A stretch of DNA of 5,994 nucleotides. Origin: an uncultured Elusimicrobia bacterium (GTDB lineage Bacteria; Elusimicrobiota; Endomicrobiia; Endomicrobiales; Endomicrobiaceae). The notes under the pieces were generated by a model. The model had not been told where the DNA came from. It ran no database searches and saw nothing but the letters and a program-made list of their open reading frames with translations. The stretch is taken from NCBI GenBank assembly GCA_947168325.1, contig CAMVLN010000088.1, positions 1-5,994 of the forward strand, read 5' to 3'. A program made the position numbers and the translations under genes. Below are positions 1-4,784 of the stretch, in pieces (the first letter of the stretch is position 1; every line of letters starts with the position of its first letter).

Positions 1-105
1 CATTCGCTCACAAACTAAACATTCTTTAATATAAAAACAAAAAATATTTTTATTTTGTTTATCTATTATCATTTGTATGTTTTTTAAATTCATATTTTTA
101 ACCAT
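1..105 (-). CDS. Start of an unidentified gene, cut by the window edge
   Basis: An open frame runs from an ATG at 105 (another in-frame ATG at 93) to the window edge without a stop. It gives 35 or 31 residues including IFCFYIKECLVCERM. It lies downstream of the strong promoter and dyad at 135-187, which is the main reason to call it. No clear Shine-Dalgarno sequence is visible at either start. The CLVC pair could be a metal or redox site, but too little of the protein is present to name it. Confidence 0.45.
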   Translation of the reverse strand, partial: MVKNMNLKNIQMIIDKQNKNIFCFYIKECLVCERM

Positions 106-134
106 TACAAGAGTTAAATTTAAACTAATTCTTA

Positions 135-155
135 TACCTACCTTTAAAGTAGGTA
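135..155. promoter_or_regulatory. Dyad over the predicted transcription start, candidate operator
   Basis: TACCTAC and GTAGGTA are perfect 7-base arms (135-141 and 149-155) around a 7-base centre. The centre plus the next base is itself the palindrome CTTTAAAG. The dyad begins 3 bases after the -10 box and covers the predicted start point, a usual place for a repressor. Its arms have three G:C pairs each, notable in this gap. No T run follows on either strand, so a terminator is unlikely. The regulator family is unknown. Confidence 0.5.
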
Positions 156-158
156 AAT

Positions 159-187
159 ATATTACTGAAAAATTTTTAAATTGTCAA
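159..187 (-). promoter_or_regulatory. Near-consensus promoter pointing to the left edge
   Basis: The minus strand has TTGACA (187-182), a 17-base spacer and TAATAT (164-159). This is the best sigma-70-type promoter in the window. It lies about 100 bases past larC and would start transcription near 151-153, toward a reading frame that leaves the window. It indicates the larC operon ends here and a new unit begins. Confidence 0.65.
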
Positions 188-229
188 TAGTTGTAGTTTA
201 TGTTTTTTTGATTCAATTAAATAGAGAAA

Positions 230-269
230 TAACAAATAAAAATAGCTAACAAATTGATTATATTTTGTT
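230..269 (-). terminator. Possible weak terminator after larC
   Basis: After the larC stop the minus strand has an AACAAA/TTTGTT inverted repeat (269-264 and 253-248, 10-base loop), then a short T-rich stretch starting with five T. With one mismatch allowed the stem reaches 8 pairs. It is AT-only and therefore weak. No better candidate exists in the gap. Confidence 0.25.
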
Positions 270-289
270 TATTATTTTTTATTAATTTT

Positions 290-1513
290 TTATTTTGTTT
301 CTATTTTTTTTATTATTTCATCAATTGATAAGTTTTGTTCTTGTGCAATTTTTGATATGTCATCATATTCGTATTTTATTCTTGTTATTCCATATCCTTC
401 GGAAATCTTTTTTCTTATAGGACCGAAAACTGTTTGTATCTGTTCTGTTTTCCTGTTAAGAACATATCTATCACTTATATTTCTTCTTATTCCAATAGTT
501 GTTGTATATTTAAAAATTAAACTTACTATTTTATCTTCTATTTCTTTGTTGCACATAACACAAAGAACTATACCTGGCCGTGATTTTTTCATACAAACAT
601 TAGTAGTATATACTTCTAAAGCTCCTGCATTAAAAAGAACCTCTATTGCAAAACCTATTTTTTCGGGTGTTATATCATCAATATTACACTTAAGTTCAAT
701 AATATTACTTGTTTGTTTAGATCTTCCAAGCATTGCTCTTACACAATTTGCATAAACAAAATTTTTTTTACCCATGCCATACCCTATTTTTTCCACTTTC
801 ATAACTGGCATATCAGCAAAATCAGTTACAAAATATTTAAGTAAAGCTGCCCCTGTAGGAGTACATAATTCTTCTTTAATATCTCCGTTATAAATAGGTA
901 TACCTTTTAAAATAGAAGCTGTTGCAGGTGCTGGGACGGGTAAAATTCCATGTGAACAATTAACATGTCCGCCACCTACATTTATTGGAGAAGCTATAAT
1001 TTGTTCTATTTTAAGTTTATCAATTAAGATACATACTGCTGTAATATCTGCAATTGCATCTATCATTCCAACTTCATGAAAATGAACCTCTGTTACATCT
1101 ACACCGTGTACATTACTTTCTGCTTCGGCTATTAAATTATAGATAGCAACTATATCTTTTTTTATTTTATCTTCAATTTTTAAAGAATTTATAGTATTGA
1201 CTATTTCTTGAAAACTTGTATGATGATGTGTATGGTTATGATTGTGCTTATCAATATGATTAATGTTATGGTGATGGGGTTCTTTATCAAAAAGAATTTC
1301 TTCTTTTATACCATCAACAGATACATCTATATATGTTCCAAAAATTCCACATTTTTCTACTTTTTCAACAGATATAACTGTTTTTAAAAGCCCAATATTG
1401 TTTATTTGTTTTATAAAATCTATCTTTTCAGTATCATTCAACAATTCATATAAAGCACCTGCAAGAATATTTCCTGCTGCACCCATAGAACAATCTAAAT
1501 ATAATGTTCTCAT
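290..1513 (-). CDS. larC: Nickel insertase LarC (pyridinium-3,5-bisthiocarboxylate nickel chelatase)
   Basis: LarC is a CTP-dependent cyclometallase that inserts Ni(II) into the bisthiocarboxylate nucleotide, forming the carbon-nickel and sulfur-nickel bonds of NPN. At 407 residues it matches full-length LarC. It opens with LYLDCSMGAAGN (4-15). Residues 80-98 form a histidine-rich loop, ten His in nineteen positions, which probably binds or stores nickel. Next come HFHEVGMIDAIADI (144-157), SPINVGGGHVNCSHG (175-189), PVPAPAT (192-198) and CTPTGAALL (217-225). The C-terminal part begins near CNIDDITPE (276-284) and includes KKSRPG (309-314) and TTIGIRR (338-344), where CTP is bound in characterised LarC. 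In L. plantarum the two halves need a programmed frameshift. Here they lie in one uninterrupted frame. It is the last gene of the unit and ends with TAA. Confidence 0.97.
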   Translation of the reverse strand: MRTLYLDCSMGAAGNILAGALYELLNDTEKIDFIKQINNIGLLKTVISVEKVEKCGIFGTYIDVSVDGIKEEILFDKEPHHHNINHIDKHNHNHTHHHTSFQEIVNTINSLKIEDKIKKDIVAIYNLIAEAESNVHGVDVTEVHFHEVGMIDAIADITAVCILIDKLKIEQIIASPINVGGGHVNCSHGILPVPAPATASILKGIPIYNGDIKEELCTPTGAALLKYFVTDFADMPVMKVEKIGYGMGKKNFVYANCVRAMLGRSKQTSNIIELKCNIDDITPEKIGFAIEVLFNAGALEVYTTNVCMKKSRPGIVLCVMCNKEIEDKIVSLIFKYTTTIGIRRNISDRYVLNRKTEQIQTVFGPIRKKISEGYGITRIKYEYDDISKIAQEQNLSIDEIIKKIETK

Positions 1514-2265
1514 TTTTTTGTCTCCATATGATTAATCATATTTGCAATATACCCTGCACCAAAACCATTGTCTATATTTACTACAGATACTCCTGCAGAA
1601 CATGAGTTTAGCATAGATAATAAAGCTGATAATCCATTAAAAGATGCACCGTATCCTACACTTGTAGGAACAGCAATAACAGGACAATCTGCCAGCCCTC
1701 CTACAACACTTGCAAGAGCACCCTCCATTCCTGCAATTGTTATAATAACAGATGCATTCATAATATCGTCAATATGTGCCATAATTCTGTGTAATCCAGC
1801 AACACCTATATCATATAAGCGCACAACTTTGTTCCCAAAAAATTCAGCGGTAATTGCAGCTTCCTCTGCTACAGGAATATCACTTGTTCCACCAGTTGCA
1901 ACAACAATTATGCCTATACCGCTAGAAGCCGAATTTTTTTGACCTATAATTCCTATTTTTGCATCAGAAAAATATTTTATTCTATATTTTTTTGAAATAA
2001 TATCTTTTTTTTCTTTTTGAAGTCTGGTAATTAAAATATTATTTTGTTTATTTGAAACCATTGTTTTTATAATACCAATTATCTGTTCTGCTGTTTTTGA
2101 AGCTCCATAAATTACTTCATTTGTACCTTTACAAATTTTTCTATGTAAATCAATTTTGGCAAAACCAATATCTTCAAATGGCTTCTTTTTTATTTTTAAT
2201 ATTGCTTCTTTAATGGAAAGTTTTTTATCTTTAACCTGTTCAAGAATATTTTTTAATTCATTCAT
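1510..2265 (-). CDS. larB: NPN biosynthesis carboxylase/hydrolase LarB
   Basis: LarB uses CO2 to carboxylate C5 of the pyridinium ring of nicotinic acid adenine dinucleotide and cleaves the phosphoanhydride, yielding the biscarboxylate mononucleotide for LarE. The frame opens at 2283 with TTG. ATG codons at 2274 and 2265 are also possible. I chose 2265 (251 residues) because MNELKNILEQV matches the usual N-terminus and a GGA lies upstream. The C-terminal part is a PurE-like domain: ATGGTSDIPVAEEA (123-136), DIGVAG (152-157), AGMEGALASVVGGL (178-191), AVPTSVGYG (198-206) and NIDNGFGAGY (230-239). C222 in LNSCSAG matches the catalytic cysteine that bonds to the pyridine ring (Cys221 in L. plantarum). 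The N-terminal part has the family pattern GFAKIDLHR and EVIYG. The TGA stop overlaps the larC ATG as ATGA. Confidence 0.96.
   Translation of the reverse strand: MNELKNILEQVKDKKLSIKEAILKIKKKPFEDIGFAKIDLHRKICKGTNEVIYGASKTAEQIIGIIKTMVSNKQNNILITRLQKEKKDIISKKYRIKYFSDAKIGIIGQKNSASSGIGIIVVATGGTSDIPVAEEAAITAEFFGNKVVRLYDIGVAGLHRIMAHIDDIMNASVIITIAGMEGALASVVGGLADCPVIAVPTSVGYGASFNGLSALLSMLNSCSAGVSVVNIDNGFGAGYIANMINHMETKK
1520..1525 (-). promoter_or_regulatory. Ribosome binding site of larC inside larB
   Basis: GGAGAC lies 6 bases before the larC ATG and within the last larB codons. With the ATGA overlap it indicates coupled translation. Confidence 0.75.
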
Positions 2266-3007
2266 TTCTTGCATCCATATCAAGACAAACTGTTTTATAA
2301 TCTTTTGATAGCTTCTTGAATATTTTTCTTCTGTTTGAAATTATCAACGGGAATTGTTCTTTTCTTATTTGAATTTTTGCCATATCGCCAACAGTTCTTA
2401 CTCTAAAATCAACAAAACCTAAAGAAAAAAGATATTTTTCTGCATTTTCAGTTCGTTGTAATAGATGTCTATCTATCTTTTGCCCTGTAGCAATTCGTGT
2501 TGCAAGACATGAGTAAGACATTTTATTCCATGTGGGTAGATTTTCTTTTTTAGATAATTTCCTAACATCCAATTTAGTAATTTTGCATAATTTAAGAGGA
2601 GACAAAACTGACAATTCTTTAAGGGCTTTCATTCCTGGTCGGTTATTTTCTTTATCGGAAGCATTTGTGCCATCAATAATTAATTTAAATCCATCTTTTA
2701 ATGCCTCTTTACTTATTGTTGAGAAAATTTGTTTCTTACAAAAATAGCATCTATTTATTGGATTTGAAACAATTTGTTTATTCGACAATACACTTAATTT
2801 AATAACTTTTAAATCAATATCAAAATCTACAACGAATTTTAAAGCATTTTCAAATTCAAACTGCGGTTGAAATTCTGTTTTTACATAATATGCTTTTACC
2901 TCTTTAGCATATTTTTTTGCAATATATAAAAGATAAGATGAATCCACCCCGCCCGAAAAAGCAACAGCTACTTTGTTATATTTTAAAAAAAAATCTTTTA
3001 AAGTCAT
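2258..3007 (-). CDS. larE: NPN cofactor sulfurtransferase LarE, probably [4Fe-4S] type
   Basis: LarE is an ATP-dependent PP-loop enzyme. It adenylates the carboxylates of pyridinium-3,5-biscarboxylic acid mononucleotide and replaces them with thiocarboxylates. The 249 residues include the PP-loop SGGVDSS (18-24), DGTNASD (112-118), RPGMKAL (123-129) and SYSCLATRIATG (164-175). C167 in the last motif corresponds to the sacrificial cysteine of the L. plantarum enzyme (Cys176). A CxxC pair, C87 and C90 in NRCYFCK, gives three cysteines, the pattern expected for LarE proteins that hold a [4Fe-4S] cluster and supply sulfur catalytically rather than by self-sacrifice (inference). PP-loop relatives such as NadE or GuaA are excluded by these motifs. 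No Shine-Dalgarno sequence is visible before the ATG. The TGA stop lies 8 bases inside the preferred larB start. Confidence 0.96.
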   Translation of the reverse strand: MTLKDFFLKYNKVAVAFSGGVDSSYLLYIAKKYAKEVKAYYVKTEFQPQFEFENALKFVVDFDIDLKVIKLSVLSNKQIVSNPINRCYFCKKQIFSTISKEALKDGFKLIIDGTNASDKENNRPGMKALKELSVLSPLKLCKITKLDVRKLSKKENLPTWNKMSYSCLATRIATGQKIDRHLLQRTENAEKYLFSLGFVDFRVRTVGDMAKIQIRKEQFPLIISNRRKIFKKLSKDYKTVCLDMDARNE

Positions 3008-3008
3008 A

Positions 3009-3031
3009 TAAATAAATTATAAATTTATTTA
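3009..3031. repeat. All-AT inverted repeat just before the larE start
   Basis: Two perfect 10-base arms (3009-3018 and 3022-3031, made only of A and T) flank a 3-base loop. They fill most of the 28-base gap and end one base before the larE ATG. The stem would be weak, but it sits where a ribosome site would be expected and none is visible. It may be chance in such AT-rich DNA. Confidence 0.5.
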
Positions 3032-3035
3032 AAAA

Positions 3036-3377
3036 TTATTTTTTGGCTATAACTTCTGTTTTTTCTTTTCTTTTAAACAAACATTCTTTAATAACACATC
3101 TTGGATCAGTTATTAGAATATTTATTAACCATATAAGAAGACCTAAAGCAACTACAGATAATCCTAAAAAAGAATCGTTCAACATATCAAGCGGAGCAGG
3201 ACTAAAAAATTTAGATTTTATTTCTAAATATTCAAAAATTGCATCTACAAACCACATAATAGCTGCTCCCCAATATAACCAACAAAGAAATCCAACTTTC
3301 ATGTTACTTCTATAAGCTCCAGCATACCAAACAACAGTAGATATAATTGCAGCAAAAACAGTAATTAAAAGTGTCAT
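3036..3377 (-). CDS. Small membrane protein of unknown function, second of a pair
   Basis: This 113-residue protein is also of no family I can name. It shows three hydrophobic segments: about 1-20 (ending VVWYAG), 28-49 (LCWLYWGAAIMWFVDAIF) and 67-90 (DSFLGLSVVALGLLIWLI). A short basic loop AYRSNMK (21-27) and a lysine-rich C-terminus (FKRKEK) suggest both lie in the cytoplasm, leaving the loop with FFSPAPLDML (57-66) outside. The second segment and the DML-plus-helix pattern resemble the upstream protein (LLWGGSALL against LYWGAAIMW; ADML against LDML), suggesting paralogous subunits of one complex. The ATG has AAGGAGA 10 bases upstream, inside the preceding gene, so translation is probably coupled. 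The TAA stop is 28 bases before larE. The CbiN/LarN nickel-transporter subunit was considered and does not fit in segment number or motifs. Confidence 0.85.
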   Translation of the reverse strand: MTLLITVFAAIISTVVWYAGAYRSNMKVGFLCWLYWGAAIMWFVDAIFEYLEIKSKFFSPAPLDMLNDSFLGLSVVALGLLIWLINILITDPRCVIKECLFKRKEKTEVIAKK

Positions 3378-3379
3378 TC

Positions 3380-3793
3380 TTATAGAATCTCCTTATTAAG
3401 TTTAACTTCACAAATAGCTCTGTTTTCTATAATATTTGAAACAAACAACATACAAACCCATACTGATGTAACTAAAATTGCCATAATAACACCTGCACTT
3501 GCCATTTCTGCAAGCATATCAGCTGTTTCTCCGTTTTTAATGGCTGTAAGAAATGGAAAAAAAGGTACAACTTCTCCATGCCAAATATGTTCAAAAGCAA
3601 GAAGAGCAGAACCTCCCCATAGAAGCTTATTTAACCATCCTAGTTTTGTAGAAAATTTAATTTTTGTTGTATCTTCAATAATTCCACTTGAAAAAGAAAC
3701 TTTTACTTTTTCTTCTTTTTCTTTTGATTTAACTATCTTTGTAATAATTGTTGTAACAACTGCTTCTGCAGCAGGAACTAAAAAACATGCCAT
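3380..3793 (-). CDS. Small membrane protein of unknown function, first of a pair
   Basis: I do not recognise a named family for this 137-residue protein. Visible parts: a hydrophobic N-terminus (about 1-21, MACFLVPAAEAVVTTIITKI), a lysine-rich hydrophilic stretch with a KSKEKEEK cluster (22-50), a membrane segment (51-67, with LLWGGSALLAF), a loop containing EHIWH (68-72) and the aromatic-proline run VVPFFPFL (75-82), and a last membrane segment (about 97-121). The positive-inside rule places the K-rich stretch and C-terminus in the cytoplasm and the EHxxH loop outside. The start ATG follows the A7-G7 tract. The stop is 2 bases before the next gene, whose ribosome site lies in this gene's last codons. 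It heads the probable five-gene unit with larEBC. The EHxxH loop could bind a metal or heme (inference). The gene looks real: good ribosome site, coupled neighbour, sensible topology. Confidence 0.85.
   Translation of the reverse strand: MACFLVPAAEAVVTTIITKIVKSKEKEEKVKVSFSSGIIEDTTKIKFSTKLGWLNKLLWGGSALLAFEHIWHGEVVPFFPFLTAIKNGETADMLAEMASAGVIMAILVTSVWVCMLFVSNIIENRAICEVKLNKEIL
3388..3394 (-). promoter_or_regulatory. Ribosome binding site of the 113-residue membrane protein
   Basis: AAGGAGA lies within the last codons of the upstream gene, 10 bases before the ATG at 3377. It ties translation of the two membrane proteins together. Confidence 0.75.
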
Positions 3794-3798
3794 ACAAT

Positions 3799-3812
3799 CC
3801 CCCCCTTTTTTT
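3799..3812 (-). promoter_or_regulatory. A7-G7 tract forming the ribosome site of the 137-residue membrane protein
   Basis: Seven A then seven G on the minus strand end 5 bases before the ATG at 3793. The purine run supplies an AGGGGG-type Shine-Dalgarno match. A G7 run is striking in DNA this AT-rich. Its length would set the spacing between ribosome site and start codon. Confidence 0.6.
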
Positions 3813-3857
3813 AATTAAGAAAAAATTAACACATCTTGTAAAAGCAATATACTGTAG

Positions 3858-3901
3858 AAAAATATACACTTTTCAATATAACAATCTTGCACTATATTAT
3901 A
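3858..3901 (-). repeat. Imperfect direct repeat, copy B
   Basis: This is the second copy: TATAATAT, AGTG, CAAGAT, TGTTATAT, then AAAAG and a T-rich end. The core CARGATnTGTTA appears a third time, as CAAGATGTGTTAATT at 3838-3824, 51 bases further on. Three same-direction copies ahead of one operon suggest a repeated regulator site or duplicated promoters. Confidence 0.5.
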
Positions 3902-3914
3902 ATAAAAAAGTAGT

Positions 3915-3959
3915 AAAAAAAATATCTTTTTTATATAACATATCCTGTGTGATATTATA
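3915..3959 (-). repeat. Imperfect direct repeat, copy A
   Basis: This 45-base unit runs on the minus strand as TATAATAT, CACA, CAGGAT, ATGTTATAT, then A-rich and T-rich tracts. It matches copy B (3858-3901) at roughly three quarters of positions, with the same element order and a 58-base offset. The left part can also fold as an imperfect TATAATATC/GATA..TTATA stem ahead of an eight-T run, so a weak terminator role is an alternative. Confidence 0.5.
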
Positions 3960-3966
3960 GTAGCTT

Positions 3967-3986
3967 ATTGTGTTAAAATTCACAAT
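3967..3986. promoter_or_regulatory. Crp/Fnr-like inverted repeat, candidate operator
   Basis: The minus strand reads ATTGTG, 8 bases, CACAAT: perfect 6-base arms. The core TGTGA-N6-ACACA differs at one position from the E. coli CRP consensus TGTGA-N6-TCACA. Its centre is about 30 bases upstream of the start predicted from the TATAAT at 3959-3954, so it overlaps where the -35 would be. That fits repression of that promoter better than classical activation. The binding protein is unknown. In Lactiplantibacillus plantarum the lar genes are controlled by LarR, a Crp-Fnr family regulator, which makes this family a reasonable guess only. Confidence 0.4.
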
Positions 3987-3996
3987 TTGATCAAAT
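3985..3996. repeat. Perfect 12-base palindrome centred on TTGATCAA
   Basis: ATTTGATCAAAT reads the same on both strands. It starts 14 bases after the trpA stop and shares its edge with the Crp/Fnr-like dyad. It could be an operator half of a larger site or a chance palindrome in AT-rich DNA. Confidence 0.4.
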
Positions 3997-4010
3997 ATTC
4001 CTAACATTTT

Positions 4011-4784
4011 TTAATTATTTATTGCAGTTTTTATGCTTTTAACATAATCGTATATATAATCATCTGCTTTATTTCCATACTGTTTTATAATTTTTATAAT
4101 AGCACTCCCTACAATTACACCATCAGAAATTTTTGCCATTTCTTTGGCTTGTTTAGGGCTATGTATTCCAAACCCTATTGCAGCAGGAATATTTGTTGTT
4201 TTTTTTACGGATGCTAAAATAGATGTTAAATCTGTTTTTATTTCGTTTCTTATACCTGTTACACCCATAGAAGATACTATATACAAAAAACCTTCAGCTT
4301 CTTTAGCAATTTTTTCTATTCTTTTTTCTGATGTAGGTGCTATTAAAGAAATAATTTTAATATCATATTTTTTTGCATAACTAGAAATTTCATTTTTTTC
4401 TTCAAAAGGTAAATCTGGAATGATTATACCATCTATACCAATTAAAGAACTTTGTTTAAAAAAATTATCATATCCATATTTAAAAACAGGGTTTATATAA
4501 GTCATAAAAACCAACGGTATCAAAACAGTTTTTCTTACATTTTTAACAAGCTCAAAAATATTACCAATGTTTGTTCCTGCTTCCAATGCTTTTTGGCTTG
4601 ATTCTTGAATTACAGAACCTTCTGCAATAGGGTCAGAAAAAGGTATTCCTATTTCTATTAAATCTGCCCCTGCTAAAACCATTTTATAAATAAAATCTTT
4701 GGTTTTATTAATATTGGGATATCCTGCTGTTATAAATGGTATAAATGCTTTTTTATTTTTAAATGCTAATTCTATTCTATTCAT
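4011..4784 (-). CDS. trpA: Tryptophan synthase alpha subunit (TrpA)
   Basis: TrpA is a TIM-barrel lyase that splits indole-3-glycerol phosphate into indole, passed to TrpB, and glyceraldehyde 3-phosphate. The ATG at 4784 gives 257 residues beginning MNRIELAFKNKKAFIPFITAGYP, as in the family. A start at 4823 would add 13 residues lying inside trpB and is not favoured. An AGGAGA site lies 8 bases upstream, and the ATGAATAG overlap with the trpB stop implies translational coupling. The catalytic glutamate is E44 in EIGIPFSDP. The second acid (Asp60 in E. coli) is replaced by Glu at E55 in DPIAEGSVIQ. YINPV (96-100), the loop threonine T176 in MGVTG, and the phosphate-binding segments IGFGI (203-207) and GVIVGSA (222-228) are present. 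It ends with TAA. No clear terminator follows. Confidence 0.98.
   Translation of the reverse strand: MNRIELAFKNKKAFIPFITAGYPNINKTKDFIYKMVLAGADLIEIGIPFSDPIAEGSVIQESSQKALEAGTNIGNIFELVKNVRKTVLIPLVFMTYINPVFKYGYDNFFKQSSLIGIDGIIIPDLPFEEKNEISSYAKKYDIKIISLIAPTSEKRIEKIAKEAEGFLYIVSSMGVTGIRNEIKTDLTSILASVKKTTNIPAAIGFGIHSPKQAKEMAKISDGVIVGSAIIKIIKQYGNKADDYIYDYVKSIKTAINN

Larger units (their letters stand above)
3794..4010 (-). promoter_or_regulatory. Probable control region of the membrane-protein/lar operon
   Basis: This 217-base AT-rich gap separates trpA from the next operon and contains no gene I can support. On the minus strand it has two copies of TATAATAT (3959-3952 and 3901-3894), each with a perfect TATAAT box but only poor -35 matches. 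A third option is TTGAAA (3876-3871) with TATATT (3851-3846), although their 19-base spacing is long. It also has a Crp/Fnr-like dyad, a 12-base palindrome and repeated elements, listed separately. Which -10 box is used cannot be decided by reading. No hairpin with a U run typical of a strong trp terminator was found, so some read-through from trpA is possible. Confidence 0.6.

Noticed and set aside
135..155. TACCTAC/GTAGGTA hairpin as the larC terminator
   Set aside because: No U run follows on either strand, and its position just after a -10 box fits an operator better.
700..760. Programmed frameshift in larC
   Set aside because: The reading frame is continuous through the junction of the two halves (MLGR to CNIDDITPE), so no frameshift is needed.
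1510..2265. larB as purE
   Set aside because: Only the C-terminal half is PurE-like. The long N-terminal domain and the placement between larE and larC identify LarB.
2266..2283. TTG start of larB at 2283, or ATG at 2274
   Set aside because: The extra residues MIWMQE do not match the family start and have no convincing ribosome site. The ATG at 2274 cannot be fully excluded.
3036..3793. The two membrane proteins as CbiM/CbiN-type nickel transporter subunits (LarM/LarN)
   Set aside because: CbiM is much larger and histidine-rich at its N-terminus, and CbiN has two segments. Neither pattern is seen, and no CbiQ or ATPase follows.
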